Assembly (NCBI GenBank): GCA_026990045.1
Contig: JALSIK010000198.1
Location: 1 to 19,333 of the forward strand
Direction of reading: 5' to 3'
DNA: 19,333 bases
Origin: Chromatiales bacterium
Lineage (GTDB): Bacteria > Pseudomonadota > Gammaproteobacteria > CAMYNG01
The position numbers and the translations under genes are program-made. The notes beneath the pieces were generated by a model. It did no database searches, was not told the origin of the DNA, and saw only the letters and a program-made list of their open reading frames with translations. Shown one piece after another: positions 1-6,090 of this stretch. Every line of letters begins with the position of its first letter. The first letter of the stretch is position 1.

Positions 1-3
1 GTA

Positions 4-47
4 CCCAGTACCCAGCCCCCAGCCCCCAGCACCCAGCACCCAGCCCC
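4..47. repeat. Heptamer tandem array (CCCAGNN)n, left edge
   Basis: CCCAG recurs at 4, 11, 18, 25, 32 and 39, an exact period of 7, with the two variable bases being TA, CC or CA. The array may continue beyond the left edge. It lies upstream of the ABM gene. The same CCCAG heptamer register reappears at 8396-8421, and a different heptamer array lies at 16465-16506. Nothing suggests that it is coding. A 7-bp stem with a 4-base loop (68-74 with 79-85) follows between the array and the ribosome binding site of the next gene. Confidence 0.85.
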
Positions 48-119
48 CGTTGAAGGTAATATACCGACGCGGCATCCGTGCCGCGGAGGGGGAAACAAGC
101 ACAGGAGGAGGGAGAGCCC

Positions 120-410
120 ATGCATGTCACCCTGGTGCACGTGCACGTGAAGCCGGAGCACGTGGACGACTTCATCGCGGCCACGCGCCGCAACCACGAG
201 GCGTCGGTGAAGGAACCGGGCAACCTGCGTTTCGACGTGCTGCAGCAGGCCGACGATCCCACCCGCTTCGTGCTCTACGAGGCCTACCGCTCCGAGGCCG
301 ACGCCCGCGCGCACAAGGACACCGCCCATTACCTGGAATGGCGCGAGGCGGTGGCGGACTGGATGGCGGAGCCGCGCCAGGGCATCGTCCACCGCGGCCT
401 GTGCCCGTGA
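120..410 (+). CDS. ABM-domain (antibiotic biosynthesis monooxygenase-like) protein
   Basis: A 96-residue protein with the single ferredoxin-like ABM/LsrG-type fold. It opens with a beta strand (VTLVHVHVKPEHVDDF), has the typical NHEASVKEPGNLRFDVLQ segment near residues 25-42, and then RFVLYEAYRSEADARAH followed by a helix. Members are small cytoplasmic dimers; some are monooxygenases or isomerases, such as LsrG and YgiN, and many have no known substrate, so no reaction is assigned. The start at 120 is chosen over the in-frame ATG at 78 because a strong AGGAGGAG site (103-110) sits just upstream and the fold begins here. radA follows after 16 bp and could be co-transcribed. The fold call is firm and the function is open. 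Confidence 0.85.
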   Translation: MHVTLVHVHVKPEHVDDFIAATRRNHEASVKEPGNLRFDVLQQADDPTRFVLYEAYRSEADARAHKDTAHYLEWREAVADWMAEPRQGIVHRGLCP

Positions 411-426
411 GCGGCGCCTGAGGCCC

Positions 427-1782
427 ATGGCCCGGCCCAGGGCGGTCTACGCCTGCAGCCAGTGCGGGGCCCGCTTTCCCAAGTGGGCCGGCCAGTGCGG
501 CGAGTGCGGCGCCTGGAACACGCTGGTAGAGGAAGTGGCGGCGCCGGCGCCCGCCGGCCGCTTCCAGGGCTTCGCCGGCGAGGCCGGCTCGCCCGTGCGC
601 CTGCTGCGCGAGGTCACCCCCGAGGAGGTGGCGCGGGTGCCCGCGGGGGTGGACGAGCTGGACCGGGTGCTGGGCGGCGGCCTGGTGCCGGGCTCGGTGG
701 TCCTGCTGGGCGGCGACCCCGGCATCGGCAAGTCCACCCTCCTGCTGCAGACGGTGGTGCGGCTGCACGAGCGCCTGCCGGCGCTCTACGTCACCGGCGA
801 GGAGTCGCTGGAGCAGGTGAGCCTGCGCGCCCACCGCCTGGGCCTGGCCCTGGGGGACCAGCGGCTGCTGGCCGAGACCGCGCTGGAGCGCATCCTGGCG
901 GTGGCGCAGCAGGAGCGCCCGGGCCTGATGGTGATCGATTCCATCCAGACCCTCTACACCGCCGAGCTCCAGTCGGCCCCGGGCTCGGTGGCCCAGGTGC
1001 GCGAGTGCGCCGCCCGGCTGGTGCGCTTCGCCAAGCAGAGCGGCACCGCGCTGTTCCTGGTGGGCCACGTGACCAAGGAGGGCACCCTGGCCGGGCCGCG
1101 GGTGCTGGAGCACATGGTGGACACGGTGCTCTACTTCGAGGGCCGCAGCGGCGAGCGCTACCGGGTGGTGCGCGCGGTGAAGAACCGCTTCGGCGCGGTC
1201 AACGAGCTGGGCGTGTTCGCCATGACCGACCGGGGGCTCAAGGCGGTGTCCAATCCCTCGGCCATCTTCCTCTCGCGCCACGCCGAGGCCGTGCCCGGCA
1301 GCGTGATCACGGTGACGCTGGAAGGCACGCGGCCGCTGCTGGTGGAAGTGCAGGCGCTGGTGGACGAGAGCCACCTGGCCAACCCGCGCCGGGTCACCGT
1401 GGGCCTGGAGTCCAACCGCCTGGCCATGCTGCTGGCGGTGCTCCACCGCCACGGCGGCGTGGCCACCGCGGATCAGGACGTCTTCGTCAACGTGGTGGGC
1501 GGGGTGCGGGTGAGCGAGACCGCGGCCGACCTGCCGGCGCTGCTGGCGGTGATGTCCAGCCTGCGCGGGCGGCCGCTGGACCCGCGCACGGTGGCCTTCG
1601 GCGAGGTGGGCCTGGCGGGGGAGATCCGGCCGGTGCAGAACGGCCAGGAGCGCCTGGCCGAGGCGGCCAAGCACGGTTTCACCCGCGCCATCGTGCCGGC
1701 GGCCAACGCGCCCAGGAAGCCCGTGAAGGGGCTGGAGGTGGTGGCGGTCAGCCGCCTCGACGCGGCCTTGCAGGCGGGCTGA
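427..1782 (+). CDS. radA: DNA repair protein RadA (branch migration ATPase)
   Basis: A 451-residue protein, the normal RadA length. An N-terminal C4 zinc finger has cysteines at 10, 13, 24 and 27. The RecA-like ATPase has Walker A GGDPGIGKST (95-104) and a Walker B strand LMVIDS (167-172). The RadA-specific KNRFG motif is at 252-256. The C-terminal third is the Lon-protease-like domain (FVNVVGGVRVSETAADLPALL and onward), which lacks protease activity in this family. RadA processes recombination intermediates together with RecA in the cytoplasm. The frame is intact and all signature residues are present. The last 35 bp overlap the 3' end of the convergent PilZ gene. No terminator is visible between the two. 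Confidence 0.98.
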   Translation: MARPRAVYACSQCGARFPKWAGQCGECGAWNTLVEEVAAPAPAGRFQGFAGEAGSPVRLLREVTPEEVARVPAGVDELDRVLGGGLVPGSVVLLGGDPGIGKSTLLLQTVVRLHERLPALYVTGEESLEQVSLRAHRLGLALGDQRLLAETALERILAVAQQERPGLMVIDSIQTLYTAELQSAPGSVAQVRECAARLVRFAKQSGTALFLVGHVTKEGTLAGPRVLEHMVDTVLYFEGRSGERYRVVRAVKNRFGAVNELGVFAMTDRGLKAVSNPSAIFLSRHAEAVPGSVITVTLEGTRPLLVEVQALVDESHLANPRRVTVGLESNRLAMLLAVLHRHGGVATADQDVFVNVVGGVRVSETAADLPALLAVMSSLRGRPLDPRTVAFGEVGLAGEIRPVQNGQERLAEAAKHGFTRAIVPAANAPRKPVKGLEVVAVSRLDAALQAG

Positions 1783-2152
1783 CCAGGAGCTCGCCCAGCT
1801 CGCGCTCCAGCAGCGCCGGGTCGCCCAGGTTCAGCTCCATGAGCCGCCGCAGGTGGGAGGCGGAGTCCACGTCCAGGTGCACGATCTCGCAGCCGATGCG
1901 GTCGTCCTCCACGTGGGCCACGCGCACGTCCAGGTCCAGCGCGGTGCCGTCCTCGGCCAGCAGCAGGCGCAGGTGGCAGGCGTCGTCGCGCTTGCCGGTC
2001 CAGCCGTCGGGCCGCGCCACCAGGGCCCCGCGCAGGCTGATGTCCACGAGCTGGCAGCGGCGCGCGGTGTCGCCCGGCGGGCAGGCGATCTCGGTCTCGG
2101 CCACGAAGGGGATGCGGGTGAAGTGCCGCTTGTCCGTGGTGGATGTGGTCAT
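1748..2152 (-). CDS. PilZ-domain protein (predicted c-di-GMP receptor)
   Basis: A 134-residue single-domain PilZ protein. Both c-di-GMP contact motifs are present: RxxxR as R9-H-F-T-R13 and D/NxSxxG as D37-I-S39-L-R-G42. A beta-barrel pattern and a C-terminal helix (SASHLRRLMELNLGD) follow. Binding of c-di-GMP is therefore expected from family knowledge; the partner and output are unknown. The ATG is preceded by a strong AGGGAGGTG site. It lies 31 bp downstream of the FHA gene on the same strand, so the two very likely form one transcript. Its stop codon lies inside radA, giving a 35-bp tail-to-tail overlap. Confidence 0.92.
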   Translation of the reverse strand: MTTSTTDKRHFTRIPFVAETEIACPPGDTARRCQLVDISLRGALVARPDGWTGKRDDACHLRLLLAEDGTALDLDVRVAHVEDDRIGCEIVHLDVDSASHLRRLMELNLGDPALLERELGELLVSPPARPRRGG

Positions 2153-2182
2153 GGGGCACCTCCCTGCGGCGGGCCCGGGGGT

Positions 2183-2833
2183 CTATTCGTAGTAGAACTG
2201 CATGCGCACGTTGCCGATCTGGATGATGTCGCCATCCTCGAGCTTGTGCGTGCGGTCGCCTATCTCTTCATCGCCCACCCGGGGCGAAACTTTACCCTCC
2301 AGGTGGGAGAGAAAGTAGCCGTCGTCGCGGCGGGCGATGACGGCGGTGGCCACGCCGGGCTTGCCCAGGTTGGTGATGGACCGGTTGAGGCTCAGGGTCT
2401 TGCCCAGGTTCTGGCCGTTGAGGATCTGCAGCCAGGCCGGGCGCAGGCCGTCCCGGCCCGCGGGCGCGGCGGGGGCCGGTTCCGGGTCCGGCTCGGCCAC
2501 CGCCGCCGGCGCGGGCGCGCGAGCCGGCGCGGCGTGCTCGATGACCTCGTCGTACTGGTAGTTCAGGGTGTGCTTGCCCACGCGGATGATGTCGCCGTCC
2601 TTGAGGGTGTGCTCGCGGATGCGCTCGTTGTTGACGAAGGTGCCTTCCTCGCCGGAGAGATCGCGCAGGACGGTCCGGGTGCCCTGGGTGATGAACACCG
2701 CGTGGCGCGGCGCCAGGGCCAGGCTGTCGACGTGAATGGTGCAGGCGGGATCGCGGCCCACCACCATCTCCCCCTGCAGCACGGGGATGATCTTGAGCAC
2801 CCTTCCCTTGAAGGACAGCGTGAGCTTGGACAC
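2183..2833 (-). CDS. Tandem FHA-domain protein
   Basis: A 216-residue cytoplasmic protein with two FHA-like domains joined by a Pro/Ala-rich linker (about residues 100-127). The first (about 5-95) has the phosphothreonine-reader signature: G26-R27, R43-H44 and the G64-T-F-V-N68-N69 loop. The second (about 132-216) keeps the FHA strand pattern, including LEDGDIIQIGNVRMQFYY, but the GR motif reads G157-K and the conserved His and Asn residues are absent, so it probably does not bind phosphothreonine. The start is GTG; no clear Shine-Dalgarno sequence is visible, but a perfect -10 box lies about 35 bp upstream. No Ser/Thr kinase or phosphatase is in the window. PilZ follows in the same direction. 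Confidence 0.9.
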   Translation of the reverse strand: MSKLTLSFKGRVLKIIPVLQGEMVVGRDPACTIHVDSLALAPRHAVFITQGTRTVLRDLSGEEGTFVNNERIREHTLKDGDIIRVGKHTLNYQYDEVIEHAAPARAPAPAAVAEPDPEPAPAAPAGRDGLRPAWLQILNGQNLGKTLSLNRSITNLGKPGVATAVIARRDDGYFLSHLEGKVSPRVGDEEIGDRTHKLEDGDIIQIGNVRMQFYYE

Positions 2834-2865
2834 GGGGAACCAGAAAATTCTTGAATTATCCGAAG

Positions 2866-2894
2866 ATTATAGACCGTTTTTAATCCGGTTGCAC
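2866..2894 (-). promoter_or_regulatory. Candidate promoter for FHA-PilZ
   Basis: On the minus strand a perfect TATAAT (2871 down to 2866) stands in an AT-rich island between corB and the FHA start. The -35 at 17-bp spacing (GTGCAA, 2894-2889) matches the consensus at only three of six positions. The -10 lies just inside the gap after the corB stop, while the weak -35 overlaps the end of corB. This would let the FHA-PilZ pair be expressed independently of ypjD-corB. Confidence 0.5.
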
Positions 2895-4187
2895 AACTGG
2901 CGCCCCGTCCTGTCCGGGCGGCTGGCGGCCCACCCATCGGGCCTCCACCCGCACCGTCTTGACGCTGTTGCGCCCGGTCTGCACCACCTCCAGGGGGTAG
3001 CCCTCCAGCATCAGGCTGGTGCCGGGGTCAGGGATGTCCTCCAGGTATTCGAGGATGCGCCCGTTGAGGGTCTTGGGGCCCTCGGAGGAGAGCTGCCAGC
3101 CCAGGGCCCGGTTGAGATCGCGGATGGTGATGGAGGCGTCGATGAGATAGCTGCCGTCTTCCTGGCGGTGCACGTCGGGACTGGCGGCGGCGGGGTCGGT
3201 GGTGAACTCGCCCACGATCTCCTCCAGGATGTCCTCCAGCGTCACCAGCCCGCGCAGGTCGCCGTACTCGTCCACCACCAGGCCGATGCGGCGGCGCTCG
3301 CGCTGGAAGTTGAGCAGGGCCTTGTTGAGCGGCGTGCCCTCGGGCACGAAGTAGGGCTCGCGGATGATGGCGCGCAGGGCGGCCTTGCCGGCGGCCGGGT
3401 CCTGCAGCAGCCGCACCACGCTGCGCATGTGGACGAAGCCCAGCACGTGGTCGATGTTGTCCTCGTACACCGGCAGCCGGGTGTGGGTGGCGGTGCTGAG
3501 CTGGTCCACGATGTCGCTCCAGTCCTCGTTGATGTCGATGCCCACGATCTCGTTGCGCGGCACCATGATGTCCTCCACCGTGGCCTTTTCCAGGTCGAGG
3601 ATGGACAGCAGCATCTTCTGGTGGCGCCGGGGGATCATGGCCCCGGCCTCGTTGACCACGATGCGCAGCTCCTCGCTGGACAGGCTGTGGGCCTGCTGCG
3701 CCTCGGGCGAGACGCCCAGCAGGCGGAACAGGGCGCGGGTGAGCAGGTTCACCAGCCACACCACCGGCCACAGCAGCTTGCCCAGCGGGGCCAGCACCAC
3801 GGCGGCGGGAAAGGCCACCCGCTCCGGGTTGAGCACGGCCAGGGTCTTGGGCGTGATCTCGGAAAAGATGAGCAGGGCCAGGGTGAGCAGGCCCGAGGCG
3901 ATGGCCACCGCGGCGTCGCCGCCGAGGCGGTGCCCGATCTCGGCGGTGACCACCGCCGCCGCCACGTTGACCAGGTTGTTGCCCAGCAGGATCAGCCCGA
4001 TGAGCCGCTCCGGTTTCTGCAACAGGCGCTGGGCCTGGGCCGCGCCGGTGCGCCGGGTCCTGGCCAGGTGGCGCAGCCGGTAGCGGTTGAGGGTCATGAG
4101 CCCGGTCTCCGAGCCGGAGAAGAAGCCCGACAGCCCCAGCAGCAGGACCAGGGTGATGCCCAGGATGTAGGTGGGGATCTCGCTCAC
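2880..4187 (-). CDS. corB: CorB/YfjD-type DUF21-CBS-CorC transporter-like protein
   Basis: A 435-residue HlyC/CorC (CNNM-like) membrane protein. An N-terminal DUF21 domain with about four hydrophobic segments (residues 1-180) contains the family marker GFFSGSETGLMTLNRYRLRHLAR. A CBS pair follows (about 200-325, starting VEDIMVPRNEIVGIDIN and ending VVDEYGDLRGLVTLEDILEEIVGEF), then a C-terminal CorC_HlyC domain (about 340-425). It closely resembles E. coli CorB/YfjD as I remember that sequence. Members are implicated in Mg2+/Co2+ homeostasis at the inner membrane; transport here is family inference. The GTG start gives the expected N terminus, though no good Shine-Dalgarno sequence is seen. 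It lies 21 bp after the ypjD-type gene, in the order conserved next to ffh in enterobacteria. Confidence 0.95.
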   Translation of the reverse strand: MSEIPTYILGITLVLLLGLSGFFSGSETGLMTLNRYRLRHLARTRRTGAAQAQRLLQKPERLIGLILLGNNLVNVAAAVVTAEIGHRLGGDAAVAIASGLLTLALLIFSEITPKTLAVLNPERVAFPAAVVLAPLGKLLWPVVWLVNLLTRALFRLLGVSPEAQQAHSLSSEELRIVVNEAGAMIPRRHQKMLLSILDLEKATVEDIMVPRNEIVGIDINEDWSDIVDQLSTATHTRLPVYEDNIDHVLGFVHMRSVVRLLQDPAAGKAALRAIIREPYFVPEGTPLNKALLNFQRERRRIGLVVDEYGDLRGLVTLEDILEEIVGEFTTDPAAASPDVHRQEDGSYLIDASITIRDLNRALGWQLSSEGPKTLNGRILEYLEDIPDPGTSLMLEGYPLEVVQTGRNSVKTVRVEARWVGRQPPGQDGAPVVQPD

Positions 4188-4208
4188 GGTGCGGGGAGGG
4201 GGCCGGGG

Positions 4209-5012
4209 TCAGGTGCCGAGGATGAGTTCCAGCACCAGCTTGCTGCCGAAGTAGGCCAGCATGAGCAGGACGAAGGCGGCGATGGTCCAGCGGATGGCGG
4301 TGCGCCCGCGCCAGCCGAAACGCCAGCGTCCCGCCAGCAGCAGGCCGAACAGGACCCAGGCCGCCACCGACAGCACGGTCTTGTGCACCAGGTGCTGGGC
4401 GAACAGGTCCTCCACGTAGAGCGCGCCCAGCACCAGGGCCAGGGACAGGACGGCGAAGCCCAGGCCGATCATGCGGAACAGCAGCCGCTCCATGGTCTCC
4501 AGCGGCGGCAGCATGCGCACGAACCCCGCGGCATGGCCCCGGTGCAGGTGGCGTTCCTGCACCGCCAGCAGCAGGGCCTGGACCACCGCCAGCGACAGCA
4601 GGCTGTAGGCCAGCACCGAGACCAGGATGTGCGCCTCCAGCCCCGGCGGCAGGCCCGCCGGCAGGTAGTGGTGCTGGTCGCTGGCCAGGCGCAGGCCCAG
4701 GGCCAGGGCCGCCAGCGGCAGCACCACGATGGCCAGGTTCTCCAGCGGCCGGCGCAGGGCCGCCACCAGCAGCATGAGGGCCACCAGCCAGCTCACCGCC
4801 GAGAGCATGGTGAAGAAGCTGAGGTCGAAGCCGGTCGCCCCGCGCAGGCCGGAGAACAGCACCACGCCGTGCAGGGCCACCGCCACCAGGCCGGCGGCGA
4901 GCAGTGCGGTGCGGTGGGACAGCGCCGCGGGCGCCCGCCGGTTGAGGCGCAGCAGCAGCAGCAGGGCCACGGCCAGGTACAGCACCATGGCGATGGTGCC
5001 GGCTATGACCAT
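4209..5012 (-). CDS. ypjD: YpjD-type CcsA/cytochrome c assembly family membrane protein
   Basis: About 267 residues with roughly eight hydrophobic segments, ending in the YpjD-like block KTVLSVAAWVLFGLLLAGRW followed by a WRGR motif and AYFGSKLVLELI. The protein belongs to the CcsA/CcmC-related superfamily, but the tryptophan-rich WWD haem-handling motif of true haem lyases is not visible, so a role in cytochrome maturation is not assured. The start is uncertain. The ATG ending at 5012 is used; an in-frame TTG two codons upstream (5018) is possible and would give the MP- start seen in E. coli. It precedes corB by 21 bp and is divergent from the MBL gene. Family identity is secure; function is poorly defined. 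Confidence 0.92.
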   Translation of the reverse strand: MVIAGTIAMVLYLAVALLLLLRLNRRAPAALSHRTALLAAGLVAVALHGVVLFSGLRGATGFDLSFFTMLSAVSWLVALMLLVAALRRPLENLAIVVLPLAALALGLRLASDQHHYLPAGLPPGLEAHILVSVLAYSLLSLAVVQALLLAVQERHLHRGHAAGFVRMLPPLETMERLLFRMIGLGFAVLSLALVLGALYVEDLFAQHLVHKTVLSVAAWVLFGLLLAGRWRFGWRGRTAIRWTIAAFVLLMLAYFGSKLVLELILGT

Positions 5013-5093
5013 GGGCAACTCGTTGTCTGCGCTGGGGACATGGAGGCAGCGATCATCGCACGGGCACCGGCGGCGGGCCAGCGCGGGGCGGGA

Positions 5094-5122
5094 TTGACTT
5101 GTGACTTTCGTATCATTCTGAT
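5094..5122 (+). promoter_or_regulatory. Candidate sigma-70 promoter for the MBL gene
   Basis: TTGACT (5094-5099, five of six matches) is followed after exactly 17 bp by TCTGAT (5117-5122, four of six). This would give an untranslated leader of about 130 nt, which can fold a GC-rich stem closed by CTCGC (5208-5212) and GCGAG (5235-5239) just before the MBL start. It faces the minus-strand -10 box at 5138-5143, so transcripts from the two would overlap. Confidence 0.4.
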
Positions 5123-5137
5123 TTACTTGGAAATGGC

Positions 5138-5143
5138 ATTATA
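5138..5143 (-). promoter_or_regulatory. Candidate -10 box for ypjD-corB
   Basis: In the 249-bp divergent gap, the AT-rich stretch 5094-5150 contrasts with its GC-rich surroundings. The minus strand reads a perfect TATAAT here, about 125 bp upstream of the ypjD start. No convincing -35 is found at 16-18 bp spacing, so the call rests on the -10 and the context. Confidence 0.35.
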
Positions 5144-5261
5144 ACGAAGCTTTGGTGACAGTGCGCAGAGGACGACACCCGGCTGCAGGTCGCCAGCGGA
5201 CCGGCCGCTCGCGGAGCCCCCGGTACCCGGGCGGGCGAGGCCGGACGGACGGTTCATCGGG

Positions 5262-6026
5262 ATGAGACTCAAGGTTCTGGGATGCAGCGGCGGCGTCGGC
5301 GTTGACCTGCGCACCACCACCCTGTTGCTGGACGGCGACATCCTCATCGACGCCGGCACCGGCGTGGGGGACCTGTCCATCGACGAGATGGCGTGCCTGC
5401 GCCACATCTTCATCACCCACTCGCACCTGGATCACATCGCCAGCATCCCCCTGCTGGTGGACACCATCTTCGATCACATCGTCGAGCCCATCGTCATCCA
5501 CGGCCAGCAGGTGACGCTGGACGCCCTGCGCAACCACGTGTTCAACAACGTCATCTGGCCCGACTTTGCGCGCCTGCCCAACCCGCGCCAGCCGGTGCTG
5601 CGCTACGAGCCCATGGCCCCGGGCGAGGTGTTCACCGACGGCGGCCGCGCCATCCACATGGTGGAGGTCAACCACATCGTGCCCGGGGTGGGCTACGTGG
5701 CCGAGAGCGGCTCGGGGGTGATGGCCTTCTCCGGCGACACCACCAGCAACGAAGGGTTCTGGGACCACCTCAACACCCTGCCGCGGCTGGACCTGCTGGT
5801 GGTGGAGTGCGCCTTCGCCAACAAGGACGCGGAGCTGGCCCGCCGCGCCGGCCACTACTGTCCGGCCACCCTGGCCACGGACCTCGCCCGCCTGCGCCAC
5901 CGGCCCGAGATCTACATCAGCCACAACAAGCCCGGCGACGAGGACCTCATCTTCTCCGAGTGCACCGCGGCGGTGAACGGCCACCGCATCCATCCCCTGC
6001 GCGGGGGCATGGAATTCCGGCTATAA
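5262..6026 (+). CDS. MBL-fold hydrolase, class II cyclic-nucleotide phosphodiesterase-like
   Basis: A 254-residue metallo-beta-lactamase-fold protein. The metal motif THSHLDH is at 52-58 (H53, H55, D57, H58). Further candidate ligands are H138, D159 in FSGDTTS, H198 and H221 in YISHNKPGDEDLIF. The run HSHLDHIASIPLLVDTIF resembles the class II 3',5'-cyclic-nucleotide phosphodiesterase signature, a group related to RNase Z-type enzymes. A cAMP/cGMP phosphodiesterase activity is a reasonable prediction but the substrate is unproven. The ATG is supported by the canonical first strand (MRLKVLGCSGGVG), though only a weak Shine-Dalgarno sequence is seen. The gene sits between the divergent ypjD-corB pair and ffh, where E. 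coli has no gene. Its TAA stop overlaps the -10 box ahead of ffh. Confidence 0.88.
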   Translation: MRLKVLGCSGGVGVDLRTTTLLLDGDILIDAGTGVGDLSIDEMACLRHIFITHSHLDHIASIPLLVDTIFDHIVEPIVIHGQQVTLDALRNHVFNNVIWPDFARLPNPRQPVLRYEPMAPGEVFTDGGRAIHMVEVNHIVPGVGYVAESGSGVMAFSGDTTSNEGFWDHLNTLPRLDLLVVECAFANKDAELARRAGHYCPATLATDLARLRHRPEIYISHNKPGDEDLIFSECTAAVNGHRIHPLRGGMEFRL

Positions 6027-6027
6027 T
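6022..6027 (+). promoter_or_regulatory. Candidate -10 box for ffh
   Basis: A perfect TATAAT overlaps the stop codon of the MBL gene, 63 bp before the ffh start, and is followed by a GC-only discriminator-like GGCCGC. No good -35 is present at 16-18 bp. The sequence around it (GAATTCCGGCTATAATGG) closely parallels the region in front of rplS (GAATTTCCCGCTATAATGC), which supports a genuine promoter type. Confidence 0.45.
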
Positions 6028-6090
6028 GGCCGCACATTCCGTTGCGGGGAATCGCGTCCCCGCCGCCGGTTCACCGTTTCCGGAGTCACC

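Noticed and set aside
4..47. Heptamer arrays as CRISPR
   Set aside because: Units are 7 bp with no spacers, and no cas gene is present.
172..1674. A 500-codon open frame antisense to radA
   Set aside because: RadA on the plus strand has every family motif. The antisense product is His/Gln/Ala/Arg-rich low-complexity sequence, expected from a GC-rich gene read backwards.
2736..5144. An 802-codon open frame antisense to FHA, corB and ypjD
   Set aside because: It spans three recognisable genes on the other strand and its product is Gln/His/Gly-rich without domains.
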